A DNA stretch of 64,000 nucleotides from Paroedura picta (GCF_049243985.1 NC_135384.1:16302501-16366500); one strand, 5' to 3'; counted from the stretch's first letter, positions 1-11,444 are shown. Numbers and translations are program-made. Notes: a model not told the origin generated them from the sequence alone.

Positions 1-97
1 GGGACACTGTGGGGGCCAAGTGTTTCCTGCACTGTGCAGGGGATTGGACGAGGTGACCCTGGAGACCCCTTTCAGCACCATGATTCTATGATTCTGT
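1..97 (+). mobile_element. CR1 LINE 3' end (array unit 1)
   Basis: The sequence ends in the CR1 signature: a GATTGG/GAGGTGACCCTGGAGA-type segment followed by ATTCTATGATTCTG. It lies at the same place, just before the gene copy, in units 2, 3 and 4, so it was inserted before the array expanded. Only the last ~110 bp of the LINE are present. Confidence 0.8.
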
Positions 98-313
98 AAC
101 TGTAGCCAATACCCACCTGCTTTCAGTGTCTCAAGCCCCTCAGTCCTTGCCTTTCATGCAAAGCCTTCATTGTTGCCATAGGGATGGAGAGGCTATGAGG
201 CTGAGTATCCTGCTAAATGATATCACAGCCATCTTCAGACTTACATAAGGCTTGCCCACAGTGGTTGCTGTGCAGTCTCCAAAGACCTGCTCGATGGCAT
301 ATACCTTGCTGAT

Positions 314-1374
314 ATGGCTTATGCCAACGTCTTCCTTTGGATATTACTGGTGCCTCTTATGGGGCTGCGAGCAGCTAGTCCGTCCTCTTGGAAACGCTCC
401 ATTCCAGACTCTCAGACGAATGTTCTGGAGCCCAAAGGCTCCATCCATGGCAGTCAATAGCGAAGACAATGACTTGACTACCCTCCCGAATGGTGAAAAC
501 TCAGTGCTAGTACTGAAGAAGGTCCCTGGGTCACAGATACTGACTCAAGAAGAGCTGCTCAAACCGCTCCTATGGGGAACTAATCTTGCAGGAGACATCT
601 CGGCGGGTTACTCAGATCCCTCCTTGAATGAGTCCTCACCTCAGGGGACTTCTGTTTCTCCCCCTTCGGGCTCCTTGTTAGGTCAAGAGGAAAATATTCA
701 GGGTTAGTGTGAAGCGTTGGAAAATCAGCTGAACAACAAGTTGACCGACCTCATCCCAACAAGCACAGCAAAGGTGGAGAAGCCTTCAGTCAGGCTAGCA
801 AACGAGGGGAATCCAGCATCTGCATATAAAAACAAGATCCTCTTTGTTATTTCAGTGACCACCATAATCCTAATTATCATTGCTGTTATCTGCCTAATTG
901 AGGTCTGGTCTTAGCGTTCTGCAGTGAAGAAGGGGAGCTTTCTGGGCAAAGAAAAGGAACCCCTGCCAGATGAAGAGCTTCCAAGAACACCCTCTCCATT
1001 GAGTGAAAAGCCTTTTTGGATCAGATATATATATAGTATAATCAGGATGAGAATAACACACTGGACGACGAAGAATCCTTGGAGGAAGTGGATCAGACCA
1101 GTTGGTGCATGGGCATCCCACCATTGAAAAAATATTATCTGAATCACAGCTGGAACAACGGATTCCCCTTGTTACTCCGCCTCCATCACCGGCAGAACTT
1201 GCTCCTCCTCCTGCTCCTCCTCCTCCACCACCACCACCACCACCTGCTTCTGAACCACCTCTACCTGTTTCTTAACAACAACAACCACCTGGTCCTGAAT
1301 CACGACCACCTGGTCCTGAACCACCACCACCAACACCTTCTACTCCTTCTGATAAGTCCAATGAGAATCCCTTA
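314..1374 (+). pseudogene. Membrane-protein gene copy A (broken)
   Basis: This copy starts at the ATG of the conserved signal peptide (MAYANVFLWILLVPLMG) and keeps the ectodomain, the membrane span with its KNKILFVI start, and the proline-rich region. Several in-frame interruptions divide it, and the final acidic tail with its poly(A) signal is absent because the sequence passes directly into unit 2 near 1,374. The family is unrecognised; see copy D for the domain layout. It is probably not functional. Confidence 0.8.
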
Positions 1375-2062
1375 GTCTCTACAATTACTATATTTACTCT
1401 ATCGCTTAAATGGAACTACTCACCCAAAATCTATGCTGTATCTAGTAGATACAGAGAAAACCTTCATTAAATATCAATAACATGATGTATGGATCGTTTA
1501 TACCCCACCAAGAATGCCAGAAATGGTATTGACATCCTCATTCAGTTGGCGGAGATGATAAAAAGCATATTGATATTTTTATCTATATTCGATCGGTTTG
1601 GTCAAAATGTTTGGTAAGAAATACATCAGACTCTAACAGAAATTATTCCTTCTGAGATAACATGTAATCCAGTTACAGTTCTGTTAGGCTATCTTAATAT
1701 GTTAGAAACAGTAAGGAAAGTATAAGGAATTTGCCAATAGCAGCTACAATCTGAGTAGCAGAATATTGGAAGCAGAAGGTACTACTAATTATAGAGGAAT
1801 GGCTCTGTGTAAAATATGTAGCTGGAGGAAACAGTTAGTGGACCAAGCTGGGATGTTAAACAACTTATTCCGTATATTTTGTTATGAGACGTTATCTTTT
1901 AATTGTCCTGGATCGACATTAAAATCCATAAATTTGTAAGGAAGAGGTTCATTTTGGCCCATATGGATATGCTGTACATTGTATGACTATTATACATAGA
2001 ACAACATTAGTGTTATACTATTATGACAGTAAATTGAAAACATTTCAAAGGTTATATCCTCT
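1375..2062 (+). repeat. Conserved AT-rich upstream block, unit 2
   Basis: About 690 bp precede the CR1 remnant and gene copy B, and they are closely matched at 6,715-7,405 and 17,625-18,325. No long open frame is present, though short stretches look faintly like decayed coding sequence. No promoter element is obvious. It may be the original upstream flank of the gene or part of an old element; neither is shown. Confidence 0.7.
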
Positions 2063-2172
2063 GGGCATGGAATTCGGGTCACTGTGGGGGCCAAGTGTTT
2101 CCTGCACTGTGCAGGGGATTGGGCGAGGTGACCCTGGAGACCCCTTTCAGCACCATGATTCTATGATTCTGT
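2063..2172 (+). mobile_element. CR1 LINE 3' end, unit 2
   Basis: This is the same ~110 bp CR1 3' terminus as at the window start, ending ATTCTATGATTCTG. It matches the end of the longer CR1 at 45.9-46.4 kb, including GGGCATGGAATT. It sits about 200 bp before the signal-peptide ATG of copy B. Confidence 0.82.
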
Positions 2173-2375
2173 AACTGTAGCAAATACCCACCTGCTTTCA
2201 GTGCCTCAAGCCCCTCAGTCCTTGCCTTTCATGCAAAGCCTTCATTGTTGCCATAGGGATGGAGAGGCTATGAGGCTGAGTATCCTGCTAAATGATATCA
2301 CAGCCATCTTCAGACTTACTTAAGGCTTGCCCACAGTGGTTGCTGTGCAGTCTGCAAAGACCTGCTCGATGGCAT

Positions 2376-3640
2376 ATGGCTTATGCTAACATATTCCTTT
2401 GGATATTACTGGTGCCTCTTATGGGGCTGCGAGCAGCTAGTCCGTCCTCTTGGAAACGCTCCATTCCAGACTCTCAGATGAATGTTCTGGAGCCCAAAGG
2501 CTCCATGGTAGTCGATAGCGAAGACAGTGACTTGACTACCCTCCCGAATGGTGAAAACTCAGTGCTGGTACTGAAGAAGGTCCCTGGGTCACAGATATTG
2601 ACTCAAGAAGAGCTGCTCAAACCGCTCCTACAGGGAACTAATCTTGCAGGAGACATCTCGGCAGGTTACTCAGATCCCTCCTTGAATGAGTCCTCACCTC
2701 AGGGGACTTCTGTTTCTCCCCCTTCGGGCTCCTTGCCACATCAAGATTACAATATTCAGGGTGAGGGCTAAGCGTTGGGAAATCAGCTGAATGACAAGTT
2801 GACCGACCTCATCCCAACAAGCACAACAAAGGTGGAGAAGCCTTCAGTCAGGCTAGCAAACGAGGGGAATCCAGCATCTGCATATAAAAACAAGATCCTC
2901 TTTGTTATTACAGTGACCACCATAATCCTAATGATCGTTGCTGTTATCTGCCTAATTGAGGTCTGGTCTCAGCGTTCTGCAGTGAAGAAGGGGAGCTTTC
3001 TGGGCAAAGAAAAGGAACCCCTGCCAGATGAAGAGCTTCCGAGAACACCCTCTCCATTGAGTGAAAAGCCTTTTTGGATCAGATATATATATTATAATCA
3101 GGATGACAATAACACACTGGATGACGAATAATCCTTGGAGGAAGTGGATGTGACCAGTTGGTGCATGGGAATCCCACCATTGAAAAAATATTATCTGAAC
3201 CAATGCTGGTTCAACGGATTCCCCCTGTCACTCCACCTGCAATACCAGCAGAACTTGATCCTCCTCCTGCTCGTCCTCCTCCATCACCACCACCACCACC
3301 ACCACCTGCTTCAAAACCACCACCACCTGTTCCTTAACCACAACCACCACCTGGTCCTGAACAACCACCACCTGCTTCTGAACCACAACCACCTGCTCCT
3401 GAGCCACCACCACCACCACCTTCTACTCCTTCAGATAAGTCCAAAGAGAACAAAAGTTCAGAAAAAACAGAGGCCATCAGTCCAAAAGCAGCATCTTCAG
3501 CGGCAGATGAAGACATAGAGAGCTCTGCTGAGAAACTGGTGAGCCCCCCTTCAACAGGACTTATGAGTGGAGGACCAGAAAGTGGAGAGGGGGATGATGA
3601 AGGTGAAGGCAAAGCTGAAGATGAAGAAGAGAGTGACTGA
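2376..3640 (+). pseudogene. Membrane-protein gene copy B (broken)
   Basis: The copy runs from the signal-peptide ATG (MAYANIFLWILLVPLMG) to the TGA after the acidic ending EEESD. It has the same layout as copy D. A stop after the GEG stretch (about residue 131) splits the frame, a further stop follows the LDDE stretch after the membrane span, and the stop shared by all copies ends the first proline run (PPPPVP). The proline segment is longer than in the other copies, so this region varies in repeat number. AATAAA lies at 3,673-3,678. It is unlikely to make the full protein. Confidence 0.82.
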
Positions 3641-4232
3641 TCTCTCTCGTTATGAATATTTACCGAAACTGTAATAAAGTTTTAGTGTTGCATCTATTAC
3701 ACATGTGATTAAAAACACCCCTCTGACATAAAGTGTTTTGATTGGGTTTGACTGAAAATCTGCAGTCATGTTTCCATCTCTAGAAAGAGCAGTCATTCAT
3801 TATTTTTAGATTTGTTTATTACTATTAAACTCTTTAACTTGCCCTTCCCTGTGGGCTCTTATCTAATAAGAATGCTCCTGTCTTCTGAACATTTCATAGT
3901 GAAGTGAAAAAATATATGAGTTTTTGGGGAGGGCGGTATATAAATATAATAAATATAATAAATAAATGGATTGAAGAGCTTCTTGTTGCCTATTCTGTAC
4001 AATCAATTTTTTTAATAGAGTAAGGTTTAGCTGTTTAGTTACCTAGAAAAGCCATTAACTTTACTGTGGGACTGAGTGATCAGAACTAGCTATTTATACA
4101 GTCCAATCCCTTGCAGACTACACTAAACGCATTGGATTGGAATCCAGCAAGTCCATCCCCTTCACCTGCTATAGAAGGCCTGCTGATCATAGGCCCCGTC
4201 TTTTGTCCAGGCAGGTCCAATGATCACTACAA
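3641..4232. other. Unit 2 spacer, first part
   Basis: This holds the gene's 3' flank, then a GGCGGTATATAAATAT run with AATA repeats (about 3,932-3,966) that resembles the 3' tail of a LINE or SINE. The remaining ~260 bp are unassigned and are repeated in units 3 and 4. Confidence 0.55.
3673..3678 (+). terminator. Poly(A) signal of gene copy B
   Basis: AATAAA lies 33 bp after the terminal TGA. It is matched at 8,984 (copy C) and 19,950 (copy D), in a 3' flank conserved across the units. Confidence 0.7.
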
Positions 4233-4385
4233 CCTGGGCTGATTCTGCATTTACTTTGTTTTTTCCATTGGGGATCCTGCTGATTTCAGATCAATTGGCA
4301 CTCGGGTCCTCCTCTATCCCCCCCCCCCAATTGAAACAGAAAGTGTTCTGCACTCGATTGTAGAAGCTCAGAACGGGCGGGGGGG

Positions 4386-4417
<32 letters not shown>

Positions 4418-4876
4418 CTCATCAGAAGTCTCCTTTTCTTGAATGGAGGAGCATTGAAGACACGAAAGGACGGGGAAAACCCAAAAAGATAATCTCTGCT
4501 GAGAGAAGTTAGGGCTTTTGGAGTGCAATCACTTTAAGGGAAGCCTTGCAACCAGGTACCAGGAAAACTGTGAACTGACCCCCTAGCTAACCAGGGAAGA
4601 ATTTTTTGCAACAGCATTGGAGGAATCAGGCAGAATTATATCACAAAGAGCAGAGATCTGCACTCACCCAGATGCCAGTTTTTCTAATATTGAGGCTTAT
4701 ATTAACTCCAGGATAATGTGGGGGAAAGGTAGGGTCACCACAAATTAATCATGCTTACTGCAGAGAGGAAATTTAAAGCGCCCAAAATCAAAATGCAAAT
4801 CAAATTCAGTGTAGATGGGAGGGATTTACTGAAACTTGGACTGGGTAGAAAGCCCTGTGCAGACTACACCCTGGTG
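4233..4876. repeat. Unclassified dispersed repeat with short inverted ends, unit 2
   Basis: This ~640 bp block is matched at 15,391-16,015 and 20,483-21,114 in the array and, more distantly, at 31,891-32,484 inside intron 1 of the natterin-like gene. That makes it a mobile or dispersed repeat and not private to the array. Its ends are roughly inverted: the left begins ACCTGGGCTGATTCTGCA and the right, read in reverse, gives ACCAGGGTGTAGTCTGCA. It contains a C run, a G run and a GA tract of variable length. No coding potential was seen. It may be a non-autonomous DNA transposon, but target duplications are not clear. Confidence 0.6.
4378..4420. repeat. G-run and (GA)n tract
   Basis: A run of G is followed by alternating GA. 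The equivalents at 15,533-15,564 and 20,624-20,645 have different lengths, so this is a microsatellite that has changed since the units duplicated. Confidence 0.8.
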
Positions 4877-5650
4877 TTTTGGGGTGGCAAAGGGATTAAC
4901 ACTCTTATCCTGCAGAAAAGCTGGTTGGATCTACTGGGTAACTCTGCTTAAGAATCTGCCATTACTAATTCCTAATGGAGGTTAATTGCCCTAACCTCCA
5001 TAGCCCAGGTTACTTGATTTTGTCAGATTTTGTGACGCTTACAATTTAAGGATGAGAATATGAAAAGATAGGTAGGAGGAAAGATAGAAAGATAGGTCAA
5101 TGGGTAGGAGGAACAGGAACAAAGGATATGAAAAACACCCAAGTAATACCATCAGTTATCAAGACTTCTTAAAATTCACAGAGTGGTTTGGTGATTCTGA
5201 GCAGATGTAGAGATCACCATGGGCAATGAACAGACTTCCTTGAAGCTGAGGATGAAGACTGTGGGTGGACGTTAAAAATGTTTCTTGTTTGTCTGTTTGT
5301 GACATCTGAGGGAAGAGACATGAAAGAATGAGGTGACAATGAGATAGAACCCTGAGGTGGTGGAATGGACTGTGCCACTTCAAACTGCAAATGGTGGGAT
5401 CCAGGTTTGAATGTTTCCTTGCTGTGAGACCTACATTCAAATAGAAAATTTGGTCCCCAAGGAGAACGGTTCTATGGTTGGGCTGCTTTTCTGAATGCAG
5501 GGAATTTTTAAGATAAGGGAAAGGGCTGCGATACATGGTGCTCCTGAATCTTCCCCCGCAGTTTGAAATAGAACAGTCCAGTATATCATCTCGGCATTCT
5601 TTTGCTCCATCCTCCTGCACGGATTTACTTATGTACTTCATTACCTATCA
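4877..5650. other. Unit 2 spacer, second part
   Basis: This sequence is conserved between units 2, 3 and 4 (16,016-16,780 and 21,115-21,860). A minus-strand open frame of 160 codons at 5,159-5,641 is shared in shorter form by the other units but has no recognisable domain. It is treated here as non-coding. Confidence 0.5.
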
Positions 5651-5818
5651 TGGAGTGAAGGTGAAGGAGAAGGAGAAGGTGACGGTGACGGTGACGGTGA
5701 AGATGAAGAAGAGAGTGACCGATCTCTCTCAAGTTATGAATATTTCCATAATCTGTAATAAAGTTTAAGTGTTGCTTCTGTTAAGCATGTGATTAAAAAC
5801 ACACCTCTGATATAAATT
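5651..5818 (+). repeat. Second copy of the gene 3' end, unit 2
   Basis: The acidic tail coding (repeated GAAGGAGAAGG/GACGGTGACGG, then the AAGAGAGTGACCGATCTCTC stretch) is followed by the same flank with AATAAAGTTTAAGTGTTGC, about 2 kb after the proper 3' end of copy B. It is present at the same place in units 3 and 4. The ancestral unit therefore already held a gene plus a detached duplicate of its last ~170 bp. Confidence 0.8.
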
Positions 5819-5819
5819 G

Positions 5820-6155
5820 TCCCCACAACAGTCACCCTGTGGGGTAGGTGAGGATGCTTCCAATCACCTTCCCTTTCCTCTCCCCACAAAACGCACCCTG
5901 TGGTGTGAGAGGTAGGTGAGGCTGAGAGAGACCTGATATTACTGAAGAAGAAGAGTTGGTTCTTACATTACACTTTTCCCTCCCTGATGGAGTCTCAAAG
6001 AGTCTTCCAATCGCCTTTAATCTCCCCACCGCAGGCACACTGTGGGGTAGGTGAGGCTGAAAGAGCCCTGATATTACTGCTCGGGAGTGCAGAATCGAAC
6101 CCAGCTCACCAAATTAGACATCCGCACTGCTAACCACTACACCAAGCTGTTGGAC
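5820..6155 (-). mobile_element. tRNA-derived SINE, rearranged, unit 2
   Basis: Read on the minus strand it has a tRNA-like head: AGTGGTTAGCAGTGC (A-box region) and GGGTTCGATTCTGCA (B box). The body and the AACCAACTCTTCTTCTTC end match the SINE at 53.0-53.3 kb. The body is partly duplicated. Equivalent but shorter or different versions lie at 16,935-17,070 and 22,020-22,292. Confidence 0.7.
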
Positions 6156-6407
6156 GTGGGGCTGGGGGTTCACACCCTAACAAGTTCATGGAGACATCCC
6201 ACTCTTGTTTGGGATAGATATAAACAAAAAGCACTTCTCTAAGCCAAAAGAGAATCGTAATCCAGAAGACTTGAGAGAGCAACAGGAGTAATGCAAGTCT
6301 GAATTTAAAATGAGCTTGTCAGTATGTATATTAGTCTTACTCATGATGGATATGGTTATTCTTTATTCATTTAATTCAATTAAACGATGTTATACGAGAC
6401 CTTTCAG
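6156..6407. other. Unit 2 spacer, third part
   Basis: About 250 bp are conserved at 17,071-17,325 and 22,293-22,555. No gene or known repeat was recognised. Confidence 0.45.
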
Positions 6408-6605
6408 TGGGGTTGCCAACTGTGTGTTGGGAGGCACCTGGAGACTTTGGTGGTGGAGATGGATGTGGGTGGGATTTAGGGTGGGGAGGGACCTAAGTGG
6501 AGAATAATGCTACGGAATCCACCTTCTAAAGCAGCCATGTCATCCAGGAGCACCGATCTCTGAGGTCTGGAGATGAGGGATAAATCCAGGGGATTCCCAC
6601 CCTCG
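6408..6605 (+). mobile_element. Fold-back MITE-like repeat (GGGTTGCCAAC family), unit 2
   Basis: It begins GGGGTTGCCAACTGTG, continues with the GGAGACTTTGG, GGAGGGACC and CAGCCATGTCATCCAGG segments, and ends near CCACCC. The same pattern recurs at more than a dozen places in the window, usually with GTTGCCAAC-type ends and an internal CCATTTTCTCCAGGGGAA. Array equivalents are at 17,326-17,512 and 22,556-22,745. Confidence 0.65.
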
Positions 6606-6639
6606 GCTTATGTGTGAGTCAATAAATTTGCCCAGATTT

Positions 6640-6705
6640 TATGGAAAAATTAGGTGCCTCGGCTTATATGCGGGTCAGCTTATATGCGAGTATATACGGT
6701 GCTCA
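6640..6705. mobile_element. Mariner-type MITE fragment, unit 2
   Basis: GGCTTATATGCGGGTCAGC and TTATATGCGAGTATATACGG resemble one end of the TATAAGAC/TATAAGC MITE group seen complete at 41,698-41,913. Copies are at 17,517-17,612 and 22,748-22,832. Confidence 0.55.
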
Positions 6706-6714
6706 TAGTATCCT

Positions 6715-7405
6715 TTAGTCTCTACAACATCAAATGACTATATTGACTCTATCGCTTAAATGGAACTACTCACCCAAAATCTATGCTGTATCTAGTAGAT
6801 ACAGAGAAAACCTTCATTAAATATCAATAACATGATGTACGGATCGTTTATGCCCCACCAAGAATGCCAAAAATGATATTGTCATCCTCATTCAGTTGCT
6901 GGACATGTTAAAAAGCATGTTGATATATCTATATTCGATCGGTTTGGTCAAAATGTTTGGTAAGAAATGCATCAAACCCTAACATAAATTAATCCTTCTG
7001 AGATCGCATGTAATCCAGTTACAATTCTGTTAGGCTATCTTAATATGTTAGAAACAGTAAGGAAAGTATAAGGAATTTGCCAATAGCAGCTACAATTTGA
7101 GTAGCAGAATATTGGAAGCAGAAGGTACTACTAATTATAGAGGAATGGCTCTGTGTAAAATATGTAGCTGGAGGAAACAGTTAGTGGACCAAGCTGGGAT
7201 GTTAAACAACTTATTCCGTATATTTTGTTATGAGACGTTATCTTTTAATTGTCCTGGATCAACATTAAAATCCATAAATTTGTAAGGAAGAGGTACATTT
7301 TGGCCCATATGGATATGCTGTACATTGTATGACTATTATACATAGAACAACATTAGTATTATACTATTACGACAGTAAATTGAAAACATTTCAAAGGTTG
7401 TATCC
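6715..7405 (+). repeat. Conserved AT-rich upstream block, unit 3
   Basis: This is the unit 3 version of the block at 1,375-2,062, with a few substitutions and a short internal deletion. No intact open frame was found. Confidence 0.7.
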
Positions 7406-7408
7406 TCT

Positions 7409-7519
7409 GGGCATGGAATTCGGGTCACTGTGGGGGCCAAGTGTTTCCTGCACTGTGCAGGGGATTGGACGAGGTGACCCTGGAGACCCCTTTCAGCACC
7501 ATGATTCTATGATTCTGTA
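7409..7519 (+). mobile_element. CR1 LINE 3' end, unit 3
   Basis: The CR1 terminus lies in the same position as in units 1, 2 and 4, ending ATTCTATGATTCTG. Confidence 0.82.
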
Positions 7520-7721
7520 ACTGTAGCCAATACCCACCTGCTTTCAGTGTCTCAAGCCCCTCAGTCCTTGCCTTTCATGCAAAGCCTTCATTGTTGCCAT
7601 AGGGATGGAGAGGCTATGAGGCTGAGTATCCTGCTAAATGATATCAAAACCATCTTCAGACTTACATAAGGCTTTCCCACAGTGGTTGCTGTGCAGTCTG
7701 CAAAGACCTGCTCGATGGCAT

Positions 7722-8951
7722 ATGACTTATGCCAACGTCTTCCTTTGGATATTACTGGTGCCTCTTATGGGGCTGCGAGCAGCTAGTCCGTCCTCTTGGA
7801 AACGCTCCATTCCAGACTCTCAGACGAATGTTCTGGAGCCCAAAGGCTCCATGGTAGTCGATAGCGAAGACAGTGACTTGACTACCCTCCCGAATGGTGA
7901 AAACTCAATGCTATTACTGAAGAAGGTCCCTGGGTCACAGATATTGACTCAAGCTGCTCAAACCACTCCTACGGGGAACTAATCTTGCAGGAGACATCTC
8001 GGCGGGTTACTCAGATCCCTCCTTGAATGAGTCCTCACCTCACTTCTGTTTCTCCCCCTTCGGGCTCCTTGCCACATCAAGATTACAATATTCAGGGTGA
8101 GGGCGAAGCGTTTGAAAATGAGCTGAACGACAAGTTGACCGACCTCATCCCAACAAGCACAACAAAGGTGGAGAAGCCTTCAGTCAGGCTAGCAAACGAG
8201 GGGAATCCAGCATCTGCATATAAAAACAAGATCCTCTTTGTTATTACAGTGACCACCATAATCCTAATGATCATTGCTGATATCTGCCTAATTGAGGTCT
8301 GGTCTCAGTGTTCTGCAGTGAAGAAGGGGAGCTTTCTGGGCAAAGAAAAGGAACCCCTGCCAGATGAAGAGCTTCCTAGAACACCCTCTCCATTGAGTGA
8401 AAAGCCTTTTTGGATCAGATATTATATATTATAATCAGGATGACAATAACATACTGGACGACGAAGAATCCTTGGAGGAAGTACATGTGACCAGTTGGTG
8501 CATGGGAATCCCACCCTTACGAGAGCCCACCATTGAAAAAATATTATCTGAACCAATGCTGGTACAACGGATTCCCCCTATCACTCCACCTCCAATACCA
8601 GCAGAACTTGATCCTCCTCCTGCTCCTCCTCCTCCATCACCACCACCACCACCACCACCTGCTTCAAAACCACCACCACCTGTTCCTTAACCACAACCAC
8701 CACCTGCTCCTGAGCCACCACCACCACCACCTTCTACTCCTTCAGATAAGTCCAAAGAGAACAAAAGTTCAGAAAAAACAGAGGCCATCAGTCCAAAAGC
8801 AGCATCTTCAGCGGCAGATGAAGACATAGAGAGCTCTGCTGAGAAACTGGTGAGCCCCCCTTCAACAGAACTTATGAGTGGAGGACCAGAAAGTGGAGAG
8901 GGAGATAATGAAGGTGAAGGCAAAGCTGAAGATGAAGAAGAGAGTGACTGA
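7722..8951 (+). pseudogene. Membrane-protein gene copy C (broken)
   Basis: The signal peptide begins MTYANVFLWILLVPLMG at 7,722. A small deletion in the ectodomain and a second deletion after it disrupt the frame, and another frame change lies after the membrane span near the WIRY residues. The proline run ends at the shared stop and is shorter than in copy B. The acidic tail ends at the TGA at 8,949-8,951, with AATAAA at 8,984-8,989. It is not expected to give a full-length product. Confidence 0.8.
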
Positions 8952-9207
8952 TCTCTCTCGTTATGAATATTTACCGAAACTGTAATAAAGTTTTAGTGTT
9001 GCATCTATTACACATGTGATTAAAAACACCCCTCTGACATAAAGTGTTTTGATTGGGTTTGACCGAAAATCTGCAGTCATGTTTCCATCTCTAGAAAGAG
9101 CATTCATTCATTATTTTTAGATTTGTTTATTACTATTAAACTGTTTAACTTGCCCTTCCCTGTGGGCTCTTATCTAATAAGAATGCTCCTGTCTTCTGAG
9201 CCTTTCA
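8952..9207. other. Unit 3 spacer before the LINE insertion
   Basis: This is the 3' flank of copy C, collinear with 3,641-3,900. It ends at CTTTCAT, where an inserted LINE begins. Confidence 0.6.
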
Positions 9208-9234
9208 TTATTATTATTTTTATTTTTATTTTTA

Positions 9235-9307
<73 letters not shown>
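9208..9307. repeat. (ATT)n microsatellite tail
   Basis: About 30 ATT repeats follow a short TTTTTA stretch. This is the expanded 3' tail of the minus-strand LINE. Confidence 0.9.
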
Positions 9308-9308
<1 letters not shown>

Positions 9309-10088
9309 TCAATTTATTTCCCACCACTCCCAAATGTCTCGTGGCGGGTTACAGTGTCTTAAAAACCCCATTAAAACTCCCATTAAAAGACTTTAAAATG
9401 TCACAACATGTTGGCACAATAATAAGATCCCCATCCTACCCCCATTCCTAAAAAAGGGGGGCAGAGGAGAAGGAGGTCAACGATGTTCAAGAAGAAGCCC
9501 GGGGAAGAGCAGTCAATGTACCCCAGCAGCCCCAGCCTCAACCATAGACCTGGCAGAAGTGCTCGGTCTTGCAGGCCCTGCGGAACGCTGAAGGGTCTCG
9601 CAGGGCCCGCAGCTCACCCGGGAGCTCATTCCACCAGGTGGGGGCCAGGACCGAAAAGGCCCTGGCCCTGGTCGTGGCTAGGCATGCTTCCCTAGGGCCG
9701 GGAACGACCAGAAGATTCTCACTCGCAGAGCGCAGAGCCCTGCGGGGGGCATAGGGCACTAGGCGGTCCCTCAGGTATGTGGGTCCCAGCCCGCGTAAAG
9801 CCTTAAAGGTTAGAACCAGAACCTTGAACCGGATCCGGACAGCAATTGGTAACCAGTGCAGCTGCCTCAGCACAGGCTGGATGTGGGCCCTCCAAGGTGT
9901 GCCGGTGAGGACCCTAGCAGCTGCATTTTGTACTAGCTGGAGTTTCCAGATCAGATACAGGTGTAGGCCCGCGTAGAGCAAGTTACAGAGATCTAATCTG
10001 GAGGTGACCGTTGCATGGATCACAGTAGCCAGGTGTTCGGAGGACAGGTAGGGCGCTAGTAGCCGAGCTTGGCGAAGTTTTTACACTT
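9208..10088 (-). mobile_element. L2/Vingi-like LINE, 3' part
   Basis: The minus-strand frame at 9,538-10,023 (161 codons) has the C-terminal signature of this LINE group: VTSRLDLCN, LQLVQNAAARVLTG, LRQLHWLPI and FKVLVLTFKALRGLGP. Its 3' end on the minus strand runs into a long (AAT)n tail at 9,208-9,307. It interrupts the unit 3 spacer (compare unit 2 near 3,907), so it arrived after the units separated. The 5' part of the LINE, with the reverse transcriptase core, is missing. Assignment between L2 and Vingi is uncertain. Confidence 0.8.
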
Positions 10089-11213
10089 CACTTCATAGTG
10101 AAGTGAAAAAATATATGAACTTTTGGTGAGGACGGTATATAAATATAATAAATATAATAAATAAATGGATTGAAGAGCTTCTTGCTGCCTATTCTGTACA
10201 ATCAATTTTTTTTAATCGAGTAAGGTTTAGCTGTTCAGTTATCTAGAAAAGCCATTAAATTTACTGTGGAACTGAGTGATCAGAACTAGCTATTGGCACT
10301 TGGATAGCTCGAATACTTCGAGCTCCTGTTCCACTGAGGGTCAATTGCTGCTGTAATTGACAGAACCAGGTTTTGGGTACGCCAACCCACCCACCATCTA
10401 CTCAGGAATTCCTTGTGAATCTCTGGGGCCTCTCTGTTCCGCAGGGAAATTAATTTTCCATGGAACGCAAGCTCAGTGTGCACAGGGTCCAGTAAGTGCC
10501 GTCCGCCATTTTAAAACTTTTTTCTTTTCTTTCAACTCTGCAATCTACAAAGCTCTTATTTTAATCTACAAAGCTAATTGGATACTTCCCTGCAAAACTT
10601 TCGACTCATCATAACTCCGTAGTGAAAACAACTGTCAGACATCAGATCGAGCCTATAAACAGTGAGTGGAGGTTTCCCCCGGCACCATCTCCCCTGGAAC
10701 AAACTCTCGGCGTGGAAAGCTGCTTTCTTTAATTTAAGCAAGATAGAGTGTAAGTGAAGCTACTTTGTTCCTCTACTACGATTTACTGCAAATGAATGCT
10801 GTGAACTGAGGGGAGGACATCTGCTAAATTCCAAGATATTAAGACATCAATTAACGCACAGAGACGCAAGTATTTTTCCGTTCCTCCGTTTCTCCCGTTT
10901 CTGGCTCTGCTTGAAGCCACCTCGATATGAGGCAGGCTAATTCTCTTTTCTAAGAAGAAGAAGGACTTAAATCAACTCAAACTAATTAGTAATAACTCTT
11001 ACTGCATTTGTTTTGGTTTTTGGAGATAAGAGATAAGAGCTGTGGGTGGGAAGATCTCGCGAGAATTCTGTTCCAGTATGAGACATTGCTTTATTATGCT
11101 GCTTTACTGAGTTCAATATCATAACAGACTGTTGCTTTTCGTTAGGACTCCGTAGGACCTCTACTGGTTATTTGCAAAATTGCCTAAGACTAAGGAAATT
11201 TGAAGCCTAGAAC

Positions 11214-11444
11214 ATGTCTATACTAAAAAAAATTGCTTACTTATTAGAGAAACTAACTCAAGATTTGAAAGCATTTACAGATGGCTTGCTTAAAAATATA
11301 CTCAAGGAGTTCAAAGGCGGCAAGGAAGAAGTCTCTAACAAGAATGACGAATCAACAACAGTGGCTGATGATAGCTCTAAACAAGGTGGAAAACTACCAG
11401 CAGAAGAGAAACTTGAAACTATGAAGATGGAAAAGGGGATGTAG
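11214..11444 (+). CDS. Short Lys/Glu-rich ORF in the L1-like element
   Basis: It has 76 codons starting MSILKKIAYLLEKL. Leucine and isoleucine recur at helix-like spacing in the first 40 residues, followed by a charged stretch. It occupies the place where L1 ORF1 would begin and may be the remnant of its coiled-coil start. No RNA-binding domain follows. It is probably not expressed as a useful protein. Confidence 0.35.
   Translation: MSILKKIAYLLEKLTQDLKAFTDGLLKNILKEFKGGKEEVSNKNDESTTVADDSSKQGGKLPAEEKLETMKMEKGM

Noticed and set aside
1079-1375. Histidine/leucine-rich open frames in each array unit (also 3,135-3,518; 8,533-8,829; 19,536-19,793)
   Set aside because: They are the shifted frame of the polyproline-coding CCA/CCT repeats. 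The proline frame connects to the membrane-protein frame; the histidine frame does not.
1983-2174. 63-codon ORF repeated at 7,329 and 18,248
   Set aside because: Runs through the AT-rich block into the CR1 3' end; the second half is translated LINE sequence.
3228-3419. Valine-rich and glycine-rich minus-strand open frames over the proline repeats
   Set aside because: Antisense reading of the same simple codon repeats; composition effect only.
5159-5641. 160-codon minus-strand ORF in the unit 2 spacer, with relatives in units 3 and 4
   Set aside because: Shared because the units are copies of each other; it varies in length by indels between units and shows no domain or start context.
9217-9307. 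CRISPR-like or satellite array
   Set aside because: It is a simple ATT microsatellite forming a LINE tail, without spacers.
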